Source: Egerieenecus sp048201975
GTDB taxonomy: Bacteria; Bacillota; Clostridia; Christensenellales; Aristaeellaceae
DNA: 58,696 nt
NCBI GenBank assembly: GCA_048201975.1
Contig: DBFBGQ010000100.1
Location: forward strand, 1 to 58,696
Reading direction: 5' to 3'
In this document: one piece after another, positions 1 through 8,600 of the stretch
Layout: each line of letters starts with the position of its first letter
Position numbering within the stretch: the stretch's first letter is position 1
Made by a program: the position numbers and the translations under genes
The notes under the pieces: generated by a model
Seen by the model: only the letters and a program-made list of their open reading frames with translations
Database searches by the model: none
Told to the model about the DNA's origin: nothing

Positions 1-172
1 CAAGGCGCTCGCTGAGCTCCCGCAGCACCGTGTCGTCCAGGGAACCGTGGGCTTCCTTGCGGTAGCGGGCGATAAAGGGCAGGGTGTTTCCCTCGTCCAG
101 CAGCGCGATTACTGCCTCCACCTGCCACGGGGCCAGCTGAAATTCCTGGCATAGGGTTTCCACTAGGGTCAT
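1..172 (-). CDS. tex: Tex-like RNA-binding transcriptional accessory protein (N-terminal fragment)
   Basis: Only the first 57 codons are present; the gene runs off the left edge. The fragment starts MTLVETLCQEF and contains LLDEGNTLPFIARYRKEA followed by GSLDD and LRELSERL, the conserved opening of the Tex family (S1-domain nucleic-acid-binding proteins that influence transcription). The start ATG overlaps the stop of the upstream flavoprotein gene in an ATGA, so the two are probably co-transcribed and translationally coupled. Confidence in the family is high because this N-terminal block is strongly conserved; nothing can be said about the missing S1 domain. Confidence 0.85.
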   Translation of the reverse strand, partial: MTLVETLCQEFQLAPWQVEAVIALLDEGNTLPFIARYRKEAHGSLDDTVLRELSERL

Positions 173-1392
173 CACAGAACCTCCTCCACATGTCCGTCGC
201 TGCCGGCAAGTATGCCGCTGGCGAAGGCAAACATCAGGTTAAAGCCGCCGCAGTCCCCGTCCACGTCCAGCACCTCTCCGGCGGCGTGCAGCCCGGGAAC
301 CAGGCGGGATTCCAGGTTTTCCGGGGAGAACTCCTCCCAGGCGGCGCCCCCCGCGGTGACCTGGGCGCTCTCAAAGCCTTTGACGCCGCGCACTGGCAGG
401 GCGAAATCCGCCGCCAGGGCCGCGAGTGCTTTGATTTCATGGCCGCTCAGGGAGGCAATGGGGCGGGAAAGCGGCCCGACGCCCGCGCAGCGCAGCAGCG
501 CCGTGCCCAGGCGGGCGACGCACAGCCCGGTGAACAGCTGCTCCAGGGGAACGCTTCCCCAGGCCGCCCGCCGCCGGGCCAATTCCGCCGCGCAGGCTTC
601 CGCGCCGGGCAACCCCATGGCGGGCAGCAGGTTCAGGTGCAGGCAGGTATCCTGCCCCTGGGCGAAGCGGGCCAGCTGCATGATGCATACGCCGCTGAGC
701 CCGTAGTCCGCAAACAGGGCTTCCCCCCGCGTGCGGCGCACCGTCTGCTCCCGCCGCGTGATCCAGGCTTCCGCCCGGACGCGGATGCCCGACAGGCCCC
801 GCAGGGGAGCGGTATCGGTCTCAATCTGTGTCAGGGCGGGGAAGGTGCGGCGCAGGGTATGTCCCAGGCCGGAAAGCAGCGGGTAGCAGGAGCCGTCGCT
901 GCCCAGCTTGGGCTGCGCCCTGCCTCCGCCGGCCACAATCACCCGCCCGGCCCGAAGCGTCTCTCCGGCCAGCTTCACAGCAAAGCCGCCCTTTTGCCGG
1001 GTCAAACCTTCCACCGGGGCGAGGGTGCGCAGCGCGACGCCCTGGCGCGCCAGGGTCAGGCGGAGCGCGTCCAGCACCGAGGCGGCTTGCCCACTGGCAG
1101 GGTATACCCGTCCCATGTCCTCGGTGCGCAGGCGCAGCCCCAGGGAATCAAAGAAGGTTTCCAGCTCCCCCTGGCCGCACCGCTCCAGCACCCGCCGGGC
1201 AAAGGCTTCGCCGCCTGGATAGGCGGGAGCGGAGCGGTTCATCAGGTTGCAGCGGCCGTTGCCGGTGGCCAGCAGCTTTTTGCCGACCCGGTCCAGCCGC
1301 TCCAGCAGCAGCGTTTCCTCCCCCCGGCGGCTGGCGGCGATGGCCGCGGCCATGCCAGCCGGGCCGCCGCCGATGATGACTGTGGGCGTCAT
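172..1392 (-). CDS. BaiN/HI0933-family NAD(P)/FAD-dependent oxidoreductase
   Basis: A 406-residue flavoprotein. It begins with a dinucleotide-binding fold (VIIGGGPAGMAAAIAASRRG, residues about 4-23), continues with the family block GKKLLATGNGRCNLMN (about 40-55), and ends with AGEVLDVDGDCGGFNLMFAF, the C-terminal FAD motif of the HI0933/YhiN group. Family members include BaiN of bile-acid metabolism, but most have no known substrate, so none is assigned. The start is taken at 1392 because AAAGG lies 9 nt upstream; an in-frame ATG at 1401 has no spacing from that site, and the longer upstream reading would cross the promoter. It overlaps tex by 1 base. The exact reaction is unknown. Confidence 0.85.
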   Translation of the reverse strand: MTPTVIIGGGPAGMAAAIAASRRGEETLLLERLDRVGKKLLATGNGRCNLMNRSAPAYPGGEAFARRVLERCGQGELETFFDSLGLRLRTEDMGRVYPASGQAASVLDALRLTLARQGVALRTLAPVEGLTRQKGGFAVKLAGETLRAGRVIVAGGGRAQPKLGSDGSCYPLLSGLGHTLRRTFPALTQIETDTAPLRGLSGIRVRAEAWITRREQTVRRTRGEALFADYGLSGVCIMQLARFAQGQDTCLHLNLLPAMGLPGAEACAAELARRRAAWGSVPLEQLFTGLCVARLGTALLRCAGVGPLSRPIASLSGHEIKALAALAADFALPVRGVKGFESAQVTAGGAAWEEFSPENLESRLVPGLHAAGEVLDVDGDCGGFNLMFAFASGILAGSDGHVEEVL

Positions 1393-1468
1393 GGCGCGCA
1401 TCCTTTCTGTCGGTTCCTCATCGCGCCCGGCTCCGCGCGTCTGCGCAAGCGGAGCGAGGCGAAACCAT

Positions 1469-1497
1469 ATTATAGCACGCCGGGGAAAGAATTGCCA
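1469..1497 (-). promoter_or_regulatory. Sigma-A promoter of the flavoprotein-tex operon
   Basis: Reading leftward, TGGCAA at 1497-1492, a 17-bp spacer and a perfect TATAAT at 1474-1469, with TGC just upstream of the -10 (extended -10). It lies 77 bp upstream of the chosen start codon and faces away from the nifJ promoter. Confidence 0.6.
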
Positions 1498-1594
1498 CTC
1501 CCGGGCGCTTCCACCAGAAAAAACGCCGAACCGCGCCATGGCGTTTTCCCAGGCAAAGACGGCCAAAAAATGAAGGAAATCCCTGTGGGCGCAA

Positions 1595-1623
1595 TTGACA
1601 TTTCCTTCTGGAGCGCTTATAAT
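1595..1623 (+). promoter_or_regulatory. Consensus sigma-A promoter of nifJ
   Basis: Perfect TTGACA (1595-1600), 17-bp spacer, perfect TATAAT (1618-1623). The leader of about 110 nt contains a hairpin at roughly 1688-1716 (GGGCTT and CCGG arms pairing with CCGG and AAGCCC). The perfect match fits constitutive high expression of a central enzyme. Confidence 0.9.
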
Positions 1624-1738
1624 TGATATGTTCGAGGATTTCCCGCGTTTTTTGGCGTGTCCTGCTAAAGCTCGCGGCTACTCCGAGGGCTTTCCGGGAC
1701 GGCCGGAGAAGCCCAGAAAATGTCAAGGAGGTACATCC

Positions 1739-4700
1739 ATGGCACTCAAAATGACCGTCGACGGCAATACCGCCGTCAGCCATGTCGCGTATGCGTTCAG
1801 CGATGTGGCAGCCATTTACCCCATCACGCCTTCTTCCCCCATGGCGGAAGTGGCCGATGAGTGGTCCGCCCAGAACCGCAAAAATCTGTTCGGACAAACC
1901 GTGAGAATCGCAGAAATGCAGTCCGAGGCCGGCGCGGCCGGCGCTGTGCACGGCTCTTTGGCCGCAGGCGCCCTGACCACCACCTTCACCGCCTCCCAGG
2001 GTCTGCTGCTGATGATCCCCAACATGTACAAGATCGCCGGTGAGCTGACCCCCGCGGTGTTCCATGTGAGCGCCCGCGCCCTGGCCTATCACGCCCTGTC
2101 CATCTTTGGCGATCACAGCGACGTCATGGCTTGCCGCCAGACCGGCTTTGCCATGCTGGCCAGCAATTCCGTGCAGGAAGCCTGCGACATGGCGCTGGTG
2201 GCTCACCTGGCTACCCTGAAGAGCTCCGTGCCCTTCCTCCATTTCTTCGACGGCTTCCGTACCAGCCACGAGATCCAGAAGATCGACGCGCCCGAGTACG
2301 ACGAGATCGCCAAGATCGTGCCTTGGGACAAGGTGGAGGAGTTCCGCGCCCGCAGCCTGAACCCTGATCATCCGCATCAGGCCGGCACTGCCCAGAACCC
2401 CGATATCTACTTCCAGGGCCGCGAGGCTGGCAACAAGTATTATCTGGCCGTGCCCGAAATCGTCGAGGAGACCATGGCGCAGGTGGGCGAGCTCACCGGC
2501 CGCCACTACCATCTGTTCGACTATGTGGGCGCTCCCGACGCGGACAAGGTGATCATCGCCATGGGCTCCGGCTGCGACGTGGCCGACGAGGCTGTGACCA
2601 AGATGGTCTCCATGGGCGAAAAGGTGGGCGTGATCAAGTGCCATCTGTACCGTCCCTTCTCCGTGAAGCACTTCATCGCCGCCATCCCCGCCAGCTGCAA
2701 GAAGATCGCCGTGCTGGACCGCACCAAGGAATCCGGCTCCCTGGGCGAGCCCCTGTACCTGGATGTGTGCGCCGCGCTCACCGAGGCCGGACGCACGGAC
2801 ATCAAGGTGGTGGGCGGCCGCTATGGCCTGGGCTCCAAGGAGTTCACCCCCACCCATGTGAAGGCCGTGTTCGCCAACCTGGACGGCGAAATGAAGAACC
2901 ACTTCACCGTGGGCATCGTGGATGACGTGACCGGCACCAGCCTGCCCGTGGGCGAGCTGTTCAACGCCGCTCCCGAGGGCGCCATCAGCTGCAAGTTCTA
3001 CGGCCTGGGCTCCGACGGCACCGTGGGCGCCAACAAGAACTCCATCAAGATCATCGGCGACCATACCGATATGTACGCGCAGGCTTACTTCGCCTACGAC
3101 TCCAAGAAGTCCGGCGGCCTTACGGTGAGCCACCTGCGCTTTGGCAAGACGCCCATCAAGTCCCCCTATCAGATCGACGCGGCGGACTTCGTGGCCTGCC
3201 ACAACCCCGCCTATGTGACCATGTACGACATGGTGTCCTCCCTGAAGGACGGCGGCGTGTTCCTGCTCAACTGCCAGTGGAAGGCCGACGAGCTGGAGCA
3301 GCACCTGCCTGCTTCCATGAAGCAGCTGCTGGCCAAGAAGCATGCCCGGCTGTACATCATCGACGCCATCGACCTGGCGGCGAAGGTGGGCATGGGCAAC
3401 CGCATCAACACCATCATGCAGGCTGCCTTCTTCAAGCTGGCGGACGTGATCCCCTACGAGAAGGCCGACGAATACATGAAGGCCTATGCCAAGAAGACCT
3501 ACGGCAAGAAGGGCGACGCGGTGGTCCAGAAGAACTGGGACGCCATCGATATCGCCATCTCCGGCCTGCAGGAGGTCAAGGTGCCCGCGGAGTGGGCCAA
3601 TGCCACCACCGGCGCGACCGGCGCCAAGGTGAAGGGCACCACCGAGTATTTTGACAACTTCGTGGCGCCTGTGCTGGCTCAGGAAGGCGACAAGCTGCCC
3701 GTGAGCGCCATGGATCCCCGCGGCATCGTGCCCACCGGCACCACCAAGTTTGAGAAGCGCGGCATCGCCGTGAAGGTCCCCGAGTGGATTGCTGACAACT
3801 GCGTGCAGTGCGGCACCTGCTCCCTGGTCTGCCCCCATGCCTGCATCCGGCCCATCTATGTGGAGGAAGGCGCCCAGGTGCCCGCGGGCTTCGTGACCAA
3901 GAAGGCCACCGGCAAGGAGTTCGCCGGCATGCTCTATCGCCTGCAGGTCAGCCCCCTGGATTGCACCGGCTGCGGCAACTGCGTGGAGATGTGCCCCGCC
4001 AAGACCAAGGCCCTGGTGATGCAGCCCCTGGATACCCAGCGTAAGGAAGAGGAGAACTGGGAGTTCGCCATGACCGTGCCCGAGGTGGCCGACCGGATCA
4101 CCAACAAGGCCAGCGTGAAGAACAGCCAGGCCCTGAAGCCCCTATTTGAGTTCTCCGGCGCCTGCGCGGGCTGCGGCGAGACCCCCTATGTGAAGCTGGT
4201 GACCCAGCTGTTCGGCGACCGGATGATGATCGCCAACGCCACGGGCTGCTCCTCCATCTATGGCGGCTCCGCGCCCACCTGCCCCTACACCGTCAACGAC
4301 GAAGGCCATGGTCCCGCTTGGGCCAACAGCCTCTTCGAAGACAACGCCGAGTTCGGCTTCGGCATGAACCTGGCCGTGACCCAGCGCCGGGCGAAGCTGG
4401 CCGACACGGTCCGCAAGCTCATCGCGGTGGAATATTGCTGGGATGAGATCAAGAAGGCCGGCCAGGAATGGCTGGACAACATGGAGGACGCCGAAGGCTC
4501 CAAGGCTGCGGGCAAGAAGCTCCTGGCCCTGTGCAAGGAAGGCGTGGACGTGGATCTCACCGGCACCCAGTGGGAGGCCGAGTGGCTGGCCAACGGCAAG
4601 AAGTGCCCCTGCGAAGCCTGCACCCTGGCCCGTGAGGTCATTGCCAACGCCGATCTGCTGACCAAGAAGTCCATCTGGATCTTCGGCGGCGACGGCTGGG

Positions 4701-5311
4701 CCTACGACATCGGGTACGGCGGCGTGGACCACGTGCTGGCCCAGAATCAGGATGTGAATATCCTGGTGCTGGATACCGAGGTGTACTCCAACACCGGCGG
4801 ACAGGCCTCCAAGTCCACCCCCACCGGCTCCGTGGCGAAGTTCGCCGCTGCCGGCAAGCGGACAAAGAAGAAGGACCTGGGCATGATGGCCATGAGCTAC
4901 GGCTATGTGTACGTGGCCACGGTTGCCATGAGCGCCAATCCTGCGCAGCTGCTCAAGGCCATGACCGAAGCCGAAGCCTATCACGGCCCGTCCCTGATCA
5001 TCGCTTACGCGCCCTGCATCAACCATGGTATCAACATGGGCAAGGCGCAGGAGGAGATCAAGAAGGCTGTGGCCTGCGGCTACTGGCCCCTGTACCGCTA
5101 CAACCCCGCCAAGGCTGAGGCTGGCGAGAATCCCATGACCATCGACAGCAAGGAGCCCACCGAGAGCTATCAGGACTTCCTCAAGGGCGAGGTGCGCTAC
5201 ACCTCCCTGGCGAAGATGTTCCCGGATGCGGCTGCGAAGCTGTTCGAGGCTTCTGAGGAAGACGCCAAGATCCGCCGCGAGAACTACAAGAAGATGGCTG
5301 GCCAGGAGTAA
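1739..5311 (+). CDS. nifJ: Pyruvate:ferredoxin (flavodoxin) oxidoreductase, single-chain
   Basis: A 1190-residue homodimer-type PFOR that converts pyruvate and CoA to acetyl-CoA, CO2 and reduced ferredoxin in the cytoplasm. Length and domain order match the family: N-terminal TPP-pyrimidine domain (YPITPSSPMAE at the start), gamma-like domain near residues 430-640, two [4Fe-4S] ferredoxin motifs (CVQCGTCSLVC about 687-697 and CTGCGNCVEMC about 742-752), and a TPP-diphosphate domain with CAGCGETP, ATGCSS, GGDGWAYDIG (about 985) and VYSNTGGQASKSTP. All cluster cysteines are present. The start at 1739 has AAGGAGG 7 nt upstream. It is monocistronic, with its own consensus promoter and a terminator. 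Codon use is strongly biased to C/G-ending codons, as expected for a highly expressed gene. Confidence 0.97.
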   Translation: MALKMTVDGNTAVSHVAYAFSDVAAIYPITPSSPMAEVADEWSAQNRKNLFGQTVRIAEMQSEAGAAGAVHGSLAAGALTTTFTASQGLLLMIPNMYKIAGELTPAVFHVSARALAYHALSIFGDHSDVMACRQTGFAMLASNSVQEACDMALVAHLATLKSSVPFLHFFDGFRTSHEIQKIDAPEYDEIAKIVPWDKVEEFRARSLNPDHPHQAGTAQNPDIYFQGREAGNKYYLAVPEIVEETMAQVGELTGRHYHLFDYVGAPDADKVIIAMGSGCDVADEAVTKMVSMGEKVGVIKCHLYRPFSVKHFIAAIPASCKKIAVLDRTKESGSLGEPLYLDVCAALTEAGRTDIKVVGGRYGLGSKEFTPTHVKAVFANLDGEMKNHFTVGIVDDVTGTSLPVGELFNAAPEGAISCKFYGLGSDGTVGANKNSIKIIGDHTDMYAQAYFAYDSKKSGGLTVSHLRFGKTPIKSPYQIDAADFVACHNPAYVTMYDMVSSLKDGGVFLLNCQWKADELEQHLPASMKQLLAKKHARLYIIDAIDLAAKVGMGNRINTIMQAAFFKLADVIPYEKADEYMKAYAKKTYGKKGDAVVQKNWDAIDIAISGLQEVKVPAEWANATTGATGAKVKGTTEYFDNFVAPVLAQEGDKLPVSAMDPRGIVPTGTTKFEKRGIAVKVPEWIADNCVQCGTCSLVCPHACIRPIYVEEGAQVPAGFVTKKATGKEFAGMLYRLQVSPLDCTGCGNCVEMCPAKTKALVMQPLDTQRKEEENWEFAMTVPEVADRITNKASVKNSQALKPLFEFSGACAGCGETPYVKLVTQLFGDRMMIANATGCSSIYGGSAPTCPYTVNDEGHGPAWANSLFEDNAEFGFGMNLAVTQRRAKLADTVRKLIAVEYCWDEIKKAGQEWLDNMEDAEGSKAAGKKLLALCKEGVDVDLTGTQWEAEWLANGKKCPCEACTLAREVIANADLLTKKSIWIFGGDGWAYDIGYGGVDHVLAQNQDVNILVLDTEVYSNTGGQASKSTPTGSVAKFAAAGKRTKKKDLGMMAMSYGYVYVATVAMSANPAQLLKAMTEAEAYHGPSLIIAYAPCINHGINMGKAQEEIKKAVACGYWPLYRYNPAKAEAGENPMTIDSKEPTESYQDFLKGEVRYTSLAKMFPDAAAKLFEASEEDAKIRRENYKKMAGQE

Positions 5312-5327
5312 TTTCCCGGCTTGCACG

Positions 5328-5360
5328 GCCCCGCTCTCCCTGGGAGGGCGGGGCTTTTTT
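5328..5360 (+). terminator. Rho-independent terminator of nifJ
   Basis: GCCCCGC and GCGGGGC arms around a CTCCC/GGGAG inner stem, followed by six T's, 17 bp after the nifJ stop. Confidence 0.9.
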
Positions 5361-5460
5361 GCTGCGTGGGGGCGCTTTTTACAATATGGAAGATTTTTCT
5401 CGGGCAGAAAAAGGGCGTGTCAATCGTTGTCTACTATGAAGCGCGGCTGGGAACGGGGAC

Positions 5461-5489
5461 TTGGTTTCCCGGGACGGCTGTGATACAAT
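5461..5489 (+). promoter_or_regulatory. Probable promoter of the SpoIID/SH3 gene
   Basis: TTGGTT (5461-5466), 17-bp spacer, TACAAT (5484-5489). Transcription from here would give a leader of about 160 nt before the start codon. Confidence 0.45.
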
Positions 5490-5499
5490 GGAACAGACC

Positions 5500-5635
5500 G
5501 TTATGCATGCGTAACCTCAGCGGGTCGGAAAAGCCACAGCCGCCACGTTCCTGAAAGGAAGAACGGATTTTGGCAGGCATGGTCAACCGCTTGTTTCTAA
5601 GGCTTTGCGGCGGCCTGCCGTTATGCGTGCGTAAC
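5500..5635 (+). repeat. Structured leader flanked by two near-palindromic 16-mers
   Basis: GTTATGCATGCGTAAC (5500-5515) and GTTATGCGTGCGTAAC (5620-5635) are nearly self-complementary, differ at one base and lie exactly 120 bp apart, within CCGTTATGC.TGCGTAACCT. Between them are a small hairpin (GTTCCT/AGGAAGAAC, about 5549-5566) and a larger one (GGCAGGC 5574-5580 with GCCTGCC 5612-5618, inner CCGC/GCGG). It could be an RNA regulatory leader or a pair of DNA operators. It does not show the conserved blocks of the ydaO (c-di-AMP) riboswitch that I can recall. Confidence 0.4.
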
Positions 5636-5656
5636 CTTTCCAAGGAGGATGAGGAG

Positions 5657-8600
5657 ATGAAAGCAAGGATTCTTCGGGGCGCGCTGGCCCTATGGATGGC
5701 GCTGTGCCTGGTGGTGATGGCCGCGCCGTCCGATGCCCGGGCGACCGATGTGGACGCCGCGCCGCTCACCGTGCGCAGCGCAGCCACCAACGGCATGGTG
5801 CGGGTTTATCTTTCCTCCCTGGGAAGCCCAACGCAGCTGGACATCACAGTTTCCGGCAGCTATACCCTGGGGGGCAATACCAGCCTGGCCATGAGCAGCG
5901 GAGAAACCGTCCGGGTGACCTTCGATACCCAGACGGGCATGATTTCTCTGACCAGGAACGGTCAGACCACGGCCATGGGGCAGGAGGTCGCCTTTCGCCG
6001 CCATGCCACCTCGGGCAGCAGCGGGCTGAAAATCGCTCAGGCGCGCAAGAGCGGCAACCTCTATCCTGGGGACCTGTACCTGAAGGCGCAGAAGAGCGGC
6101 TCGGGCTACCGGCTGTATCCCATTGTTCATGTGTATATTGAGTATTACCTGAATGGCGTACTGCCCTACGAAATGGGCGACAGCGCGCCGCTGGAGGCCC
6201 TGAAGGCGCAGGCGGTGGCTGCCCGCACCTATACGCTGAACAAGATGAACATTCGCTCCAGTTCCCTGTATGACGTGGTGGACACCACCAACGACCAGGT
6301 GTACTACGGCAACTCGGACAGCACCGCCAACTGCACCGCCGCCGTGACGGCCACCAAGGGAATTGTGCTGACCAACCACGGACAGCTGACTTCCTGCTAT
6401 TATACGGCTTCCAACGGCGGGCAGACGGAGAGCGCCAGCAACGCCTGGGGAAGCAGCGGGTACAGCTACCTTACGGTGAAGGACGATCCCTTCGACCTGA
6501 TGAACGCCGCCTCCACCGTCCGGTCCGCGACCATCTATGCAGACTATGATGCCGCGGGACAGAAGGCGGGCCTGACGACCCTGCTCAATAGCAAGGCGCA
6601 GTCAGCGCTGAGCGCCCAGGGGCTGAGCGGTAGCATTGCCACCATCACCAGCGTAACGCCGCATACGCCCAAGTTTGCCAGCCCCAGCCGGCTGTATACC
6701 AAGGTGGACTTTGGGGTGCTCTGCCAGACCTCCGCGGGTGAGGTTCCCCTGACGCTCACCTGCAACATTTTTACCGAGCTGGAAACGGCGCTGGGGCTGG
6801 GGATCAACGGTTCCGCTAACGAGCTGTGGAGCGTGAAAGAGTCCGGCAGCAACTGGATTCTCCAGGCCCGGCGCTATGGCCATGGCGTGGGCATGAGCCA
6901 GCGGGGCGCCATGCAGATGGCCAGCCTGGGCTACAGCTATGACCAGATCCTGGGCTTTTACTATGTGAACTCGGTGCGGGTGCAGTATACCTTTACCCAT
7001 ACCATTCTTTCCCCGGTGGAGAGCGGCGGGAACGATGTGCTCACCTCCACCGAGGAACCTGCGGAGATCACCGGCGGCGGACAGGCCACCGCCACGGTCA
7101 AGCTGATTTCCACCGGGGACCGTCTGGCCATTCGGGCCAGCGCTTCCGAGAGCGGGCAGATCCTGACCTCCCTGGCCAACGGTGCGCTGGTGACTGTGGT
7201 CAGCCGCGGGGACAGCTGGACCCAGGTGCGGTACGGCGCCATTGTGGGCTATGTGCAGACGTCGGCGCTGAACTTCCAGGGTACCCCGCCCACCGGCGCG
7301 GAAACGGCTGTCACCACCATCGCGGGGTATGCCACGGTGAGCGCCTCCGGCACGCTGAACCTGCGGGAGAGCGCCAGCATGTCCGCACGGGTGGTGACCA
7401 CCATCCCCAATGGCGCGGTGCTGCCCGTGTTTGAGCAGCTTGCCGGTTGGGCCAAGGTGCAATACGGCGCGCAGACCGGCTATGCCTCCACGGACTTTTT
7501 GGTGTTTTCCAGCACCTATCCAGGCCAGGTGGCTGATCCCTCCGGGAATGCGGCTACGGTAACCCTGGCCTCCGGCAGCGGCACGGTGAACCTGCGGGCC
7601 AGCGCGTCCACCTCGGGCCAGGTGCTGGCCCGGCTGCCCCACGGCACGGTGGTCACCGCCCTGCGGGATGACGGGGCCTGGTGCCAGGTTTATGTCAACG
7701 GGACCTATGGATACATTATGTCCGCTTACTTGACTTATGGCGGCGCGGCGGAGCAGCCTCCGGCGGAGAATACCTCCCCCCTGCAGCCCGGAGAAACGGA
7801 AGCGGTGGTGCAGTGCATTGACGCTTCCCTGCCCCTGTTTGCCGCCGCGGACGCCTCCAGCACGGTGCTGGCACAGATCCCCAGGGGAGAGAGCATCGTG
7901 GTAACCCAGCGGGCCACGCCCTTCTCCCAGGCGCGCTATGGCACGCTGACAGGTTACGTGGCCACCGCTTCCCTGGATTTCCCCGGGGATGACCAGGCGG
8001 CTACCATCCAATCCTATGCCCGGGTGACCACGGCTTCCGGCAGCTTGAACCTCCGCGCCCTGCCCCAGGCGGGCAGCCGCATTCTGCGCACCATTCCGCG
8101 CAACAGCCTGGTGGGCGTGCTGGAGGAGGGGAGCGAATGGTGCCGGGTGATCTACGAATCCAGCATGGGCTATGTGATGCGCGCCTACCTCACCATGGAG
8201 GGACAGGCAGGCTCCGCGGATGGGACACTTTACGCCGTGGTGACCACGCCTTCGGGTACGCTGAATCTGCGGGCGGTACCCTCCCGCAACGCGCAGGTGC
8301 TGTGCACCATCGCCCCCAATACCCGCCTGCCGGTGCTGGAGAAGGGCGCCAGCTGGAGCAAGGTGAACTATGACGGCATCGTGGGGTATGTGATGAATGA
8401 ATTCCTGGTGTTTGAGGCTTTCCAGCCTACCCCGGCGCCGGGAACAACCGCTACGCCGTCCCTGGGCACGGGCACGGACCTGACCACCCCTGCGCCCACG
8501 TCGGCGCCGGCGGTCACCCCCGCGCCCAGCAGCGCCACGGCCACCGTCGTCACGGGAGGCGGCAGCCTGAACCTGCGGGAATACGGCAGCACCACAGCCC

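Noticed and set aside
1418..3838. 806-codon open frame on the minus strand opposite nifJ, and similar long open frames opposite other genes
   Set aside because: They are mirror frames of GC-rich coding sequence with strong third-position bias; no SD, no domain, and the other strand carries clear PFOR motifs.
5461..5656. ydaO (c-di-AMP) or GEMM (c-di-GMP) riboswitch before the wall-hydrolase gene
   Set aside because: The invariant blocks of either class that I can recall are not found; only generic hairpins and the twin palindromes are present.
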